NCBI RefSeq assembly: GCF_022605165.1
Contig: NC_063068.1
Span: forward strand, 3,782,001 to 3,846,000
Length of the DNA stretch: 64,000 nucleotides
Reading direction: 5' to 3'
DNA from: Purpureocillium takamizusanense
Taxonomy: Eukaryota > Ascomycota > Sordariomycetes > Hypocreales > Ophiocordycipitaceae
Part shown: one piece after another, positions 22,620 through 35,737 of the stretch
How positions within the stretch are numbered: the stretch's first letter is position 1
Layout of the letters: every line of letters begins with the position of its first letter
Made by a program: the position numbers and the translations under genes
Notes under the pieces: model-generated
What the model was told of the DNA's origin: nothing
Databases searched by the model: none
Seen by the model: only the letters and a program-made list of their open reading frames with translations

Positions 22620-24321
22620 TCAGTTCTCGACGCGACTGAAGGCTGCGGGTGCCAAATTTAGATATCCTCCATGCTGTTGCTGTGATGCTGAGGATGGCCG
22701 CATAGACGATTCGGGCCAAGTGTAGTCGACGCCCGTACCGAGGAAATTCAGGTATGTCGATCCGATCTGCGACGAGAGGAGCGATGGATTGGGCTGCACT
22801 TGGCTTGTGCCGTTGTTGGAAGCACCGATATAAGTAGGCAGCCCACTCTGCATAGCAGAAACAGAGAAACCATTGGGAAGCCTGCCCATGCCAGGAGAGA
22901 CAAGGCTCTCTTCTGATATGCTCATGTCATATCCAGATCCGATCGGGAAGAGGCTGTCCATGAACCCCGGGGTCGTGGGCGGAGTGCGCAAAGTAGGGTC
23001 TTGAAGGGGCATGTCTGTGGTCAGGTACTTGTTGTCTAAGGAGTATGAAGCGGTACCGTCAACCACACCCTGGTGGTTGAGGGCAACGGGTGTGTCTGGA
23101 GTCGGTGGTGCACCGCTGCCTTGCGGGCCGGCGGCGCTCGGTGATCGTCGCGAGGGAAATATGCCGTCAAAGAAGGGGCTCCGGGGAGTGGACACGGGCT
23201 TCTTGACCCGGCTGGACCCAGAAGCAGATGCAACGCGGCGCATAGGACTGGCACGATCGCCTCTCTTGCCGCTCATATCTACGGCAGTCTTCGGGGCGTA
23301 GGAAGAGTAGCTCCGGCCTCCCGTAATCGCCAGGGGTGCGGGCCTGCGATTCCGTCGGGATGCAATGTCCATCGCTTGCGGTGACTTGGCCGTGGAATCA
23401 CAAGCCAAGGACTGGGTGGAAGCGAAGCAGGAGGTTTCGAAATCGGCTCCCATAAAGTCCTGGTACTCGCCAATGTTTTGGGCGGTAGGCTGACTATCCA
23501 TCAACACAGCAGGATCCGAATTGAGTATCGCGACGCCGGCGCAGGCCTGGGAGATGGCCAGGTAGCTATCTGCGTTCTCCGAGAGCTCCAGAGAAGCGAC
23601 GTCGTCGTCCTGGTCTGATTCGGCGCTGTCGGTCCTGACAAGACTAGCGGGCTTGCTCTGACCTGAGAAGAAAGCGGGCGAGCCCTGGCTCTGTTCTGTG
23701 GTCTCGCTGGCTGTCTCCTGAAGAGACTGTGCCGACGGCGAGAGGGCAGCATCAAGGTGGACCTTGAAGTTCGTCGAGGGTTCCGGGAACGGTGCACTGG
23801 AAGCCACGAGATCGCGCTGTCGGATGTTGTCTGTCTGAGGGCCGGACTCGGCATCTGCTTTTTCTTTCTCCAACTTTTGCCTCGCTTCGTACTCTCGAAT
23901 GTTGTTTTCCTTCTTCTCGCGGGCTCGTCTGTTCTGGAACCAGTTCTTCATTGTCATTGTTAGCCGTCAACCCAGACCCGTGAACAAGTCGCAAGAAAGT
24001 GTGGCGTACATTTATGCGGGCATTATCGACTCGCATGGACTCGGCCAATGCCTTTTTCGTGTTGCTGCTCGGCTTGTGATTCTTCTGAAACTCGGCCTCG
24101 AGGACCTCCACCTCCTCCTTGGAAAGGCGAGGCTTGGACTCGGTTGCCCTGGACAATTGGTGGTGGTTCACCAGATGCCGGTTGTGATGCGCCTGATACG
24201 TGTCCATGGACTCGGCGAGGTAGGCTGGGTAATTTGAGAATTGCTGCTGGTAGGTAGCGAACGGATCGCTGAGCCCCGAGTATGCCCAGGTCGGCCATTG
24301 CGGTTGGGAGAAAGGCCCCAT
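22620..24321 (-). CDS. Homeobox transcription factor
   Basis: A sequence-specific DNA-binding regulator of about 545 residues in two exons, 24321-24010 and 23945-22620. The homeodomain covers roughly residues 62-118. It opens with KPRLSKEEVEVLEAEFQKN and, after the intron, ends with NWFQNRRAREKKE. The recognition helix is complete (WFQNRR, Asn109). The intron interrupts the homeodomain just before WFQNRR. The rest is low-complexity and Ser/Pro-rich, typical of fungal regulators. The layout, with an N-terminal homeodomain preceded by an aromatic/Gln-rich segment, resembles fungal developmental homeobox factors such as those needed for conidiation, but I cannot name the ortholog. The upstream region is unusually long. 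Confidence 0.88.
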
Positions 24322-26328
24322 TGCCCCAATAAGGTTGACGGCGAAAGGAGGCCGCCGTCGATGTGATTTCTCTGTCGTGTGCGCCGAGGCTGCAGCAAGA
24401 TGTCCGAGACAAGGTTCAGGCAAGACGGAAGAACTGTGTGTAAGAGCAAGGCGCAAGGATCGAGCGAGATATTGTCAAAGGAGTGGCTAAGCTTGGCACT
24501 GGCGATGCGAAGCTTCGGAAATGAACGTGTAGAATGAGTGAACGGGCTATGGGTATCACACACTCCGGCCGAAGAAGCCAGCAACGAGGAGTGAGGTCGT
24601 CTTCTTTAAGATCGGCTGACGAAGGGTAGAGAGCAGCTTAGATGGTATAAGCGGGTCTGGAGCGGGTATACGAGAAGGGTGCGCAATCATGAGACACAGG
24701 TAGGTCAAGAGTCTGCGTTTTCGGGATCAGATCTGCCCAAGGGAGCACAATTCTGGGGTGAAGAAAGAGGGTTCGCGAGGGATTGCAAGATTTGGGGCGA
24801 GGGGGCGTGGAGGGTAGAAGAAGGGCAGGACATGAAGCCCGGCAGTGGCCTAGGCCCATCATCGTGGGCTGCCAGATGGAGTGCGCCCTCATCGGCCAGG
24901 GTCACTTTACGGTAGCGCACCCAGCAGGCAACCCCTGCTTGCCGGGCATCCCAGCGAGGTCCCGATGCACGCCCAGCGCCCGGGATGGGACCACCTGAGG
25001 AGCAGCTGCTGGGCTGGTGCGGCACCTCCGGCAGGGTAAAAGGAAAGCTCTGGCGCGCCCAGCACGCCGGGGTCAGCTACGTACATGCACAACAAGCTCT
25101 CTTGTGGCCTAGAAGCCAGAGGCGCGACGGCGGCGGCGGCGGCGACGACGACGCCGCTGGTGGCTCGGGTACATGGGGAGACTTTGTCCGCTTCGTCGCG
25201 AGCCAGGGGTTATCCCTGCCCCTGCTCGTCCTGCGAGTCGACGACGACAGACAGCCCTTTTCCTCCCCTCCTCTCTTCCGTCTCCTTGGCCAGGGCTGCC
25301 AGAGGGACGCCGACCCGCCGGGGGAGGGGTGGGTGTCGTCGACAAAGACGGAGCCCGGCGCCCGCGGTGGCGGCGCGGCGGCGCCAGCTCCATCCAGTCA
25401 ATGGCGCTCCCTGGGCAGCCTCCCTCAACAAGGAGGCCTGGGGCTGGCCCTCACACAACGGTGGGACCCGCCGGCAGCCCGCGGGGGGGAGGGGACCCTC
25501 TGGGACGACGCCTTGTCACTGCTGGGTCTGGACGCCCCTTGCCATGCTCTGCTCGCTCGGGGCCGTTAGCGCTCCTGTAGGGATCGCACCGCCGCGAGCG
25601 CGGACGCGATGAGACGTCGTTGGAGAGCGTGCACGGCAGGGAGGGGCGCGCAGCGCATCCGCGTCCCGTGTCGAAACACCACCACCGGCTACTCACCATC
25701 GTTGACAGCAGGCAGCGTCACGTCACGATGTGGCCCCTCGGACGGATCCTGCGCCTAGATGCCTGCCTGCCTGCCTCCCAGCCTCGGTAGGCATATACGT
25801 ATTCGTAGGCCGACCCGCATCAAGGCTGGGCGAGGCGAGGCGAGGGTCATGTCCCGCGCCGGTCAACAACATGGACATGCACGGCAAGGAGGAGGGTGGA
25901 GTTTCGTCCCCGGCCGGGTCACCCAACACGTTGACGGCCAAGGTTGGACGGCGGCCCAGGCGAGCAGAGCGCATCGTCGTACCTATCTTAGTCGCTGGGC
26001 AGGCGCCGAGCCTTCCCACGCCCCCAGCCGAATGGGCAACCAAACCACAGGCGGGCGCGGCCAGCGAACGGGACGGCCTGTGCGAAGGGGAAGGGGAGGG
26101 CCTCGAGGGGAAAGGGGGGGAGGGGAGGGGAGGACGGAGTGGAGGGGGCCGAGCCTCTCGACGGCAAGGACAAGCCATCCGACGGCCGGGGGTGGGTTGC
26201 CTCGTCCGTGAAAAGGCAACCAGCTAGCCTAGATGCACAGCCAGAGGCGCGCGCGAGAGGGCGGCCGGGGCCTCGGAGAGCAGAATGGGCCCCCCCTGCT
26301 TGACTGCCATCCTGCATCTGCGCGTGTT

Positions 26329-26343
26329 CCCCCCCCCCCCCCC
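26329..26343. repeat. Homopolymer C15
   Basis: An uninterrupted run of about 15 C on the plus strand inside the large gene-free stretch. Length should be treated with caution, because such runs are error-prone in sequencing. Confidence 0.8.
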
Positions 26344-29300
26344 ACCCCTGCGCTCGCCCTGGCCTTGCCTGTGGAATGCTGAAGTGCATTGTCGCTTGTC
26401 AGTCCCGAATGGTGTCGCGAGGCCCCCACCATGCGCGTCGTTGCTGCTGCTGGTCCTGCTGCTGCTGCGGCTGCGGCTGCGGCTGCCGTGAATAGACGAG
26501 CGCTGCCCTGCGCTGCTGCCGTCATGGGGAAGGAGAGCCCAGGCGGATTGCGCTGCCCTGCGCGCCCTCGCTCGCTTCAAGGTTGCCCATTTCCATGCGC
26601 CTCGCGTGCTACTGCAGGCTCAGGCTGCTCCTCCTCTGAGTGCCTCGCCCACCACAACACCACCACCACGGGCACCACCTTCTCCTCCAGCACCACCGTC
26701 TCGCCAGCCGGCCCCGCCCACACAGCAATGGCCCCTCCACTCCCTTCTCATCCTCCACCGTCTGCTCCGTTGCCCCTCCCTCCTCCAAATCCCATCTCCG
26801 GGCCCAAGCTGCATGTCAGTTGGCTTCGGGCCAGGTGCGGCTGTCATTGGCCTGGAGATGCTGCGTCAGGCTGCACGCCGGCTGCCGCCTCGTGCGCGAA
26901 AGAACGGGTCAGGCAGATGAGAGATCACCTTCTGCATCAGCCCACTCACTGCTGGCGGCGTCGTCTTCTGTGCTGACGCGCCATAATAAACGACTTGCTC
27001 GCTTCTGCCTCTTGCGCGCCGTCTAGGACCCAGCTCACCACTTCCACCGTTTCGACGATGCCCGTTGCGGCCACCTGCCAGACGACGAGCAGCAACACGG
27101 TTCCTCGCAGTCCCGCGCACACACTTGGCCAAACGTCATTGACATCGGGGCTCGGGCCAAGCAGCCCATCCCTTTTCCACGTTCGCTGCTCGAACTGCCA
27201 CTTCGTGCATGATGCAGCAACCCCTTGCTTCCTTTTTCCCTTTGATGCCATGCCGCGCTGCACAGCAGTGCTCGTGCCGCCCCCCACTTGTATGCGATGC
27301 AACAGTCGTGCCTGGGGCATCTTTGCGGCTTGCAACTTGATTGTCCAAAGTGTTCCATATCCCCAAGGTACAGTAACGAAGCGTCATCAGTCCACCTTGG
27401 TTGGTAGCTTGTACCTGTCGAGGCTGCACCGTAATGGCAGAAGCCTTCGTGGCCCCGTCACCCACCCCCTTTGTTCGGGTTGGGGCGCCACCCGCTCCTC
27501 GTCACACGCTTGGCCTTTGCGCAGTTATCCCGCCCGATCTGTGCCATGTGCTTCAGCTGCCCTACGGGCACAGAGTACCAGTCAGGGGGTAACATCGCCA
27601 TGGCAGGTTCCGAGCTCGCCGTGCCGCCCGCCCCAGCCAGACCCCGTCGCCCTCCATCTTTTCGTCGAATGTCATTGAGGGTCACTAACGAGTCCCCCAC
27701 CAACGCTGCCGATGCCCCGACGATGCCTTCGGTTTGCACTGTGCAATGACCAGATGGTGCATCTGCCTGGCTTTTTGCCTTTGATCTTCCGCCTTTAGCG
27801 CTCCTCTTTGTGCCTGGCTGCGTTGGCCGTACCGGCCATGCATGCCTTTCGCACACTGAGCCGCGACTCATTGACACAGCGCCGGTCTAATCTTGCCCAG
27901 CCCTCATCCCGGTCCCGCAGGCCGAGAAGGGGGCTCCGCTTGCACTCCACAGTCAAGCAGCCTCCATCTTCCTCTTTCGGGACCCGGCTCCGGCCTTGGG
28001 GACGTTCAGGGGGGCAGGGTTCTAGCCAGGCCACCCCGGGCTGGCTTTGTGCTCGCAGCCCAGTCAAGGCGTCGGTCGTGTCTTGGGGAAAACTGCCCTC
28101 TCGCTTATGGCTGCATCTGATTCGCATTCGGTGTCAGGCGGTAGTTAATGGCTCGTGCAAATCGTGGCCGAATGGTGGCTGAAGCTCGACCGCCCAGCCC
28201 CCAAGCCTCACTCCCAACCGGGGCCAGAGCCCATCGAGATCTGGCAGTCAAGTGCCAGCCAACCTTGTGGCTTATACCAACTCATTGTCCAAAAAGGGGA
28301 ATAGTTCGATAGTGTGTGTATTGTGCACCACACTCCATCCACAAGAGGCGACATCCTTCAACGGGATCACGTCAACCTCTTTTAGAGTTGATGCCGTTTG
28401 AGGTGCTGAAGCCCGTTTGGGTAAATTTGTTGCTCAAGAGGCTTGTCCATTTTGCCCTCGCTCACGGGAAAATGTTCGTACGATTTATGCCCGAGGTGTC
28501 GCTTGTAATCGGGTTGACAGTTGTTCGGGAGCAGACCACCCGCAGCAGACGGTGCACGGGTGTGCGAGTCCAGCTACGATGAGTTATCGGTAGTAGGTAG
28601 TAGGGAAGACGCGGGCATTATCCACTGGCACAAACAGGAGCTGCAGATTGCTCTTGCCCCTTGGCGTCAGGTTCGACGATAATCGAACAGCAGTGAGATG
28701 GGCCAAAAGAAACACACATTGCGTACATGCGTGACGGGCGGGCACTTGCCGGCCGTAACCACATGAGGCTCAGCCCTTGCAGATCAAACCAGACCACCGG
28801 AATCGTTGACACGCATGGATGGTGAGGCGATGTTGGCGTTCCTTGTGGTGTCTGATCACTTGGCCGATACTGGCGGGCCCTGCCGTTGGACGACCGAGCG
28901 AGTAATCTTGTCTCAGATGTCTAAATGTGGCGAGACAACACCAACAAGGCCGCGGAGTCTGTTCTTGGAAACCAGAGCCCCGGAAGACGCCCCCGCATCA
29001 CATTGTCCTTGTGCGCCGCGACTCTTGCGATGTGCTCGAGCCTGCTGCTCCAAACGGGCCCCGGATCGTGTGCCAACAAGTAAACTCACGTTCGTCAGAA
29101 CACTACAGAACAGTGCCAGAACCCAGGCGTATGTCGCCATGTGCAGGTGGCCAGCACAGCTGCTTCAGGCGATTGTTGGCTCATTACCCTTCCTGCTTGC
29201 GTCCTTTCGAAGCTGAATTTGGATGGTGAGAGCCCAGTCGGGTGACCGGGGGAGGTTTCGCCCCGCGAGAGTGGAACGGAGACACCCGAAGCTGGGTCTC

Positions 29301-29676
29301 CTCAATGTGGGCGTGGCGGATCGATCGGTGACCGTGAAGGAGACATTCGTGCTGTACCCAGCCTGATTTGTGCCCTTTCGTGAAATCATCTCTTCTTCCT
29401 GCAGTGTCGTCGTTGTTTATTGGATCCCGCCCTGTGAAGATGCCCGGGGCCCACGCGTGTGCGCGCGCGCGTCGGCAGGGGCATCAACCACCTGCAGCAC
29501 AGCACAGCAGCCCAACCGTCTTCGGCTGCCAGCGGGACGGCGGGCGATGCACCGGAGTGGCCTGGGCCCAGGAATCCAGGCCCACTCGGGAAGTGGGGGG
29601 CGTTCGCTGCTGCATGCTACTCGTCTAGGCTGCCCGTGCCCGGGTGGCACTGGATGCCACAGGGCCGGGGAGGACC

Positions 29677-29689
29677 GGGGGGGGGGGGG
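29677..29689. repeat. Homopolymer G13
   Basis: A run of about 13 G on the plus strand in the gene-free stretch, preceded by further short G blocks (29664-29680). The cluster of G runs could form a G-quadruplex. Confidence 0.75.
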
Positions 29690-31927
29690 TTTCCATTTTG
29701 CCCAACCCCCAAGGCAGGTCATGTCCGTGCGTGCCGTTCTGGCGTCATTTTGCACCGCGGCGACGCGGGCGAGCATTGCTTCTTTGGCACGATGCGACAG
29801 CTTTTCCATCCCATTGCGCCTTGGAGTAAGTACTGTGCTGCTGCACACCGAGCCACCACAGGGCCCAAGTCTCAAAAGGGGCGTATGTCTGTGGCCGTCG
29901 TCTATTGTTCTCGAAGCCTGCTGCTGGCCGGGCGCACACACGCCGGGGCGCGCAGCTCAGCGGTAGCAGACGGAGGCGACGTGGTCAGAGCGGCCACGCC
30001 GTCCGACGCCCAAGGTCGACAGGGGGCGGTTCGCCGCCCGGTCCTGGTGTGGGCTCGCTGGGCCTCGTGGCCTGTCGCGAGCCGCCAGAGGTCTGGGGCA
30101 GCAGGCCCTCGGAGACTGGCCCGGATCGGCTAGGCCGCTGGGCTGCCAGCGATTTCCTCTGGGCACCTAGGGCATTGGCAGCAGCCAGCACCAGCTCCAG
30201 AACCACACCTACTAACCAGCAGCCGCGCGCGTGGTCGGCGAGCCACCTGCAGCGAGCACGTTTTATAGTGCCAACCACCTTGAGGTTCCCGAATGATTTC
30301 GGCCGCCCACGCCAGTGGCCAGACTTCGAGGTTGGTCCCCGCAATCGACTCCTTTGGGGTTGATGAGGCGCCTCGTGGTTGAGGCAAAGCAAGGGGAGAC
30401 CTGGGCGACTCGCTTGTTTGGGCTTTTGAGGTTCAGTGCTGCACCTATTCAGTACCGCAACTGGGAGAGTTAGCGATCGCGTACCGCTCGGTACGTGGTG
30501 GGGCGACAATGGCGAGCGAAAGGCGCACGGATGAAGATGTCACCTTGGACACACAGTCCTGCAAGGGGAGGCAGGGCCATCGCCAGGGCATGCAGCTAGA
30601 CTACACGCACGTACGGACAACATGAGGTTCACAAATAAGTCGTACGAGTGTCTGCTATAGGAAGGCGCGCTTCCTCAGTAGCTACCGTCTCTAGTCATTT
30701 CCCGTGATCATGGCGGCAGGGCATGATAATGGGCGCTGCGCAGCAGCGGGCCCAGAAGATTTGGTGTTCTTGGGGCTTTGCATTATGCTTGCTGCTCTCT
30801 TTTTCCGGCCGTGCCTCTTTCGGAAGACGAGGCGCGACTCGCCTCCCGCTTTCCGCGCACCACCTGCCCGAACAGGCTGTTCTGCACCAGGTTGGCCCAG
30901 GGATCAGGACCGTGGCCACCTCGCCGACGACCTTGGCCGCTCTCCAACACGTCTCCTTTGAGTCTCCCCAGCACCCCTTACCCTTCCATTCAGCCGCGCC
31001 ACCTTTGTCCGCAATGGCCCTTCGAGGGCCGCTTTGCGACATTGCCACGCGGCGCCTTGGGGAACAGAATGAGAAATAAATGGCCCTGAGGGTTGGCGCC
31101 GGTGTCGGTGGTGCGCTACCGTTGGCCCTCGTGGCCTGCCCTCCCTGCGAGAAGCGGCCAGCGCGAGCGTGGCTGCCTTAGTCGTACCAGAATGTCGGAA
31201 CCCCTCGCCCATGCTCTCCATGCTCGCTCCAATCCAGTCCCAATCCAGCCCATCAGTGAGTGAGTGGCACTTGCTCCCACGGGTGGCCGGTCCTGTTTTC
31301 CCCTTGCCCAACAAACCTGGCAGTCGTCTGCAGAGGACGGACCCCCCGCTCCTCGGGGGCCCGGGGGTCGTACACACAAGGCAAGTCGACCAACCACCAG
31401 GCCCAGCAGCATGTATTTATGAGTACTCCGTGGAATACATTAGCAACCAAATTACCTTACTTGGAGGTAGCTAGATTGCCCTTGCGGCACGGGTCATCCA
31501 CAAGAACACGATCGCTTCCTCGCTGATGATGCGATGCGACCTCGTGACCAACGGCAGTCTGACCATGGCCACTTGATGAGACGCTTGCCTATCGAGGGCC
31601 TTGTCTGGTTGACCCTGCCGCCGAAGCTAAGCGGGGACATGGAGGCAATGCATGGAGAGCCCTCGAACCGCGCTCGTTGTCGTTCGTGCTGACTCCCATC
31701 AGCACGGCGGCGGACAGACCTTGCAGCGCGCGCTGGTGGTGTGGCATTTGGGGTACGTCTACGTTGTGCGTCCACCGTCAACAAAGACGACGACGGTCCT
31801 TGCCGATTCGTTCAAGTCCGCAGAGGCGCCGACCAGCCGCGCCGTGGGACGACAGGTCTTGCCTCGAGTTGAGCGAGTTGGGGTGCGCCCAGACTGGTGA
31901 GATTGCCTCTTTTTGCTGCTTGCCCTC

Positions 31928-31962
31928 ACTCTCTCTCTCACTCTCTCTCTCTCTCTCTCTCA
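31928..31962. repeat. (CT)n microsatellite
   Basis: About 16 CT dinucleotides with one interruption. Pyrimidine runs of this kind are often found in fungal promoters and 5' leaders, but no gene start follows nearby. Confidence 0.8.
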
Positions 31963-33857
31963 GCTTGGAGCTAACGAGCGGGCCGCTGGATCACTCACAT
32001 CATCCGTCAACATGCCGGCTCCCACCTGGCGGCCGGGGTGTCCGCGCTTTGCAGGAGGGAGGAGCTGCTTGGATGGATGGGTGGATGGTGGAGTACCAAG
32101 GTACTTGGCGATACTTTGCGCCGCACGGCATGGCGTCCGGGCCACCCCTTCCTAGGATGCTAGCCACCCTGGGCCGCCCCAGCTGGGCAGAGAGCGGTGG
32201 CGTAGGCCTACCAGGTAGGATGGTAGGTTGTTCATCGTCCAGCAGAGGCCTGGAACCCATGCGAGTCTGGCCACTGTGGTTGGCTGCTCGCCTCGCCTCG
32301 CCTCTTCGCCGGCGGCCGGGGGTCGGGGAGCTTAGTGCAAGTTCGGGCCCGGGCGGCCACGTGTGAGATGGGCCTTCAGAGGGGGGGGGACGGACCCCAG
32401 AGGCCCGGCAGAGAGGGTGCAGCGTCGTCATGATCAGCGCCTGCGTTGCCAGAGAGCTGGGCGCGGGACCACTGCGCGGCCGTCGATCTAAGCACCCAAC
32501 ACGAGGCCCAACAGCAGGCCCGGGGATCGCAGAATCTGAGCAAAGCCCCGACCGATGGTGAGAAGGCTCTCGCCCTCGGCACTGCACTGCTGCGCGCACC
32601 AGTTCGCGGCACAAGGTCGACGGCATTTTTGTTTGTTGGCCCCAGATCGTGACCAGCAGCTGCTCCATTCGCATCCTCTTCTCCCGACGCATTCAGCCAC
32701 AGCTCGCAGATCCCACCCAGACGTCGCGTTGGCGATTACTGTACTGCACAATACTGCACACACAGACAACCGCGATGAGATCCAGCAGGCGTGTTGCCCC
32801 TCGTCCCGTTGATTTGCCGGGTGCACTGGCCCATGTGCGGCACTCGTGCTGCTGCTGCTGCACGAATGAGCATGGGCCTTGGTGCAGCGTGCAGCTGAGC
32901 CGGCCGGTTTCTCCAAGGCAGATGGATGGCCAACGGCCCTCGCTCGGCCTTGTCAACTTGCAGGCTTGGCCCTGGTCAGCTCAGGTTGCACGGCATGTCC
33001 AGCATTGTAGGTACGCCAGATGTCCTAAGATTCAACCAGCGCCCGATCCCATTTTGCCCGTGCGGAGAGCGGGTGAGACAACAAGTACATTGTATTTGTG
33101 CCTCGGAAGGTGATGATGATGTATCTCCGACGTGAAAGCTTCGCTTCAGCACCCTACCGGTAGAAACTTTCATTGTTATTTGCATCGAGTAGGTCGGCAA
33201 GGGAGCAATGGCCATGCTGGTTTCCCTATTCGGCCTCCGCCTCTGCAGCTGGTATGCAACTGCCCAACGCACGCCCCAACTGTATTCACCAACTGGCCGG
33301 ACAATGTCACGCCGCACGAATCCAGCGTGTTGGGGGCAAGGGAGCTCGTGTCAAGCGTGGCTTATGACAAGCACCAACCATCTTGATCCACTCGACACGA
33401 CTTGATCGGAAGCGTCTTTTCTTGATACTTTTATTACTGAAAAGCGCAGACAGTGAACGGAACACAATCAGCTGGCTACATTGCCCAGCATGTACGGCGG
33501 ACGTAGAGCGGGCTCCGGCCGGGTCATCGTGGGATGTCCGTCTGTTGGCGTTGCTCTGCAAGGTCTCGACGAAGTGGAACAAAAGCTGCCTGTGCCGCTC
33601 CGTTACCCCGGCCTGGCTTTGGGCCTCCTGCGCCGGCCGCCCATGCTGTGCAACCACGCTCGCTTCCATACGAAGCCCTCGGCAAGCTTCTTACGATGCT
33701 GCGCCCTTGGACTCGAGCTCCAATGATGCTATTTACGGTGCTCGCGTGCGAGTGTCTCTCGTCGCTCGTGATACGCGATGGGCGAGTCGGACGGTTGGTC
33801 AAAGGTTCGTAGGTAGTCAATCGCTGAGGTCCGTTGGGTATTACGCGAGGTTACCCC

Positions 33858-33886
33858 CATACATACATACATACATACATACATAC
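33858..33886. repeat. (CATA)n microsatellite
   Basis: Seven head-to-tail CATA units in the gene-free stretch. The chance frame through it reads Ile-His-Thr-Tyr repeats. Confidence 0.85.
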
Positions 33887-34891
33887 GTCATGCTCGGACT
33901 CGGAATGTTTCTTGCAGGCTTGCATGCAGGCGGCGGCCGAAGGCAGCCCCTTTGCCGACCCGATTCAAAGTGCCCACCAACACGGTGCATGCCGCCACCG
34001 AGGACGTTGTTTCCTGTTCATCGGCGTTTGGGCCCTGCCAAGGCGACTCTCACGCCCCGTAACATTGTGCGACGCATCCGTCCATGTCATTAGGACGCGG
34101 CTCAGGTACTCGACGCGGCAAAGGGTCGAGATACGACCGACGGCGACGCCGTTTGCCTCGGTGTCCTTCGCGGCCGACCCACGCGACGATACGCCTCGGT
34201 GCCAACGCGAGGCTTCCTCGCGGGGCGCGCGGGCGCGTCAATCGTCCCTTTAAGTGCTGTCTCAAACGCGGTGTGAGAGCGCCCAACGGTCACAAATTGC
34301 CCACACGCTCCCATTGCGGCCGACCAGAGCAGAGACGATGTGCTTCCCGTGACTAGGGGATTAAGTTCTGACGCGCTGACGTCCCCCGCCGCCGCCCTCG
34401 GTGGAGGCAAGCAGAGCATGGAGAGACACGAGCGCCACTCTCTCGGTGGGCTTCCGGCGTGAAGAAACGACGTACTAGAAGCGAGGGACGCTGCGGGGCA
34501 AATTACGTGAGGCGAGGGATGCTTTGTGAGACCAGTTCGCAGATCGAGGGGTAAGCGTTCGCGGTTCCTGAATCAAGTGGGCCAAGATGCGGGCGTGACG
34601 ATGACGCGAGACGAAATCTATCTCTGACGGGATATCTGGTTCATGCAGGGCGGCTTAAAGATCCCTTTTTCATTTTCAAAAGGTCATCCGCCTCGACAAA
34701 GGGATTGTCTATTGGATCTCTGGAATGTTGAAGCATTGTGACCAAGCATCAATACTCATCATTCTCACCACTCATTTCCCGCTTCCATCACGCCAACCGA
34801 GGCAATCCATCCACCCTCATGTTCAGGGCGCAGCACGCAGAGAGCACGCAGCTCCCTTGGTCTGACAGTCACGGCGGCCCTTCCCCCTCCA

Positions 34892-35737
34892 TCATTGTTG
34901 CAGGGCATTGGAAATCTCAATAGTCACCTTGCCGTCGGCTTGCCCAACAACCCGGACAGACTCGAGGTCCCTGACCACCCAGTCGGGCTTTGCGGAAACG
35001 ACCTGCTCGACTGTGTGGCTCGTCACAAGGCCGATGACCTTGCACCCGGCGGCCTTTCCCGCCCGAATGCCTGCAGGCGCGTCTTCGAGCACCAGCACGT
35101 CTCCGGCCGCATCCTGCAGCCCGAGCTTCTCGAGGCCCATGAGATAACACGCAGGGTCCGGCTTGCCGTTCTCCACCGACTCAGCCGTGACAAGGTGCTT
35201 CGGCATGGCGAACTTGAGGACGTCGAGCCAGCCGGAGACGAGCGGCTTGGTGCCAGACGTGACGATGGCCCAGGGGCTGGACAGAGCCATCAGCGCGTCG
35301 AGTAATGATCGCGCCCCGGGGATTTCTGTGGCGTCGTCTCCATATCGCTGCGGGAGCTGCCCTTCCACCTTTGCGACGTCTGCGCAGAGCCATTGTCAGC
35401 GATTCTTGTTTTGGCGCCGCGCCAATCGCATTCCAGCCGGGGCGTCACGCACACTCCCAGTTTGCCTTTTCTGGCGCGAGTATCTTGAGCACATCTATGC
35501 TGCGTCGTCCATGGGACGTCTGAAGAATCGTCTCAGGATCAACGCCAATGTCCTTTCCAATGCTGGCGCACGTCAGTGGGAAGTCAAGCGACGGCCTCTG
35601 AGGATGGTCGGGACTGACGTGTGCCAGTGCTTTACAATGGCCGGCGTGGAGTCGATGATGGTCCCGTCCATGTCGAACAGGAATCCTGAGAATGAAGCCT
35701 TCTCGGGCGGCAGCGAGTAACTCGGCTGGGATCCCAT
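34892..35737 (-). CDS. GPP1: DL-glycerol-1/3-phosphatase (HAD family)
   Basis: Dephosphorylates glycerol 3-phosphate to glycerol, the last step of glycerol synthesis used in osmotic adjustment and NADH balance. Three exons, 35737-35619, 35562-35453 and 35379-34892, give 238 residues, close to yeast Gpp1/Gpp2. The four HAD motifs are visible: FDMDGTIIDST (nucleophile Asp22, Asp24), VTSGTK, a Lys in NGKPDP, and LVLEDAPAG. The cap-domain text SHGRRSIDVLKILAPEKANWE matches this subfamily rather than 2-deoxyglucose-phosphate phosphatases, though the two are close. The protein is soluble, with no targeting signal seen. The start is the only ATG upstream of motif I in frame. It diverges from the pyroglutamyl peptidase gene across 895 bp. 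Confidence 0.88.

Larger units (their letters stand above)
24322..34891. other. 10.6 kb stretch without a recognisable gene
   Basis: I find no frame or spliced frame set here that resembles a protein family. The many open frames of 100-240 codons overlap on both strands, as expected by chance in GC-rich DNA. The stretch is rich in homopolymer and simple repeats: C15 near 26329, G13 near 29677, a CT run near 31928, a CATA run near 33858, and tetra-/pentanucleotide tracts near 25131, 25758, 25831 and 32289. It separates the minus-strand homeobox start from the 3' end of the glycerol phosphatase gene. It is therefore upstream DNA of the homeobox gene alone, unless it contains non-coding RNAs. 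Confidence 0.5.

Noticed and set aside
29240..29330. GC-rich, stem-like segment suggestive of a tRNA
   Set aside because: No acceptor stem, anticodon arm or B-box (GGTTCRANNCC) could be lined up. No tRNA elsewhere in the window was convincing either.
24985..34093. Many open frames of 150-236 codons in the large gene-free stretch
   Set aside because: They overlap on both strands and in several frames, are full of low-complexity Pro/Arg/Ala/Ser text and match no family. This is what GC-rich non-coding DNA gives by chance.
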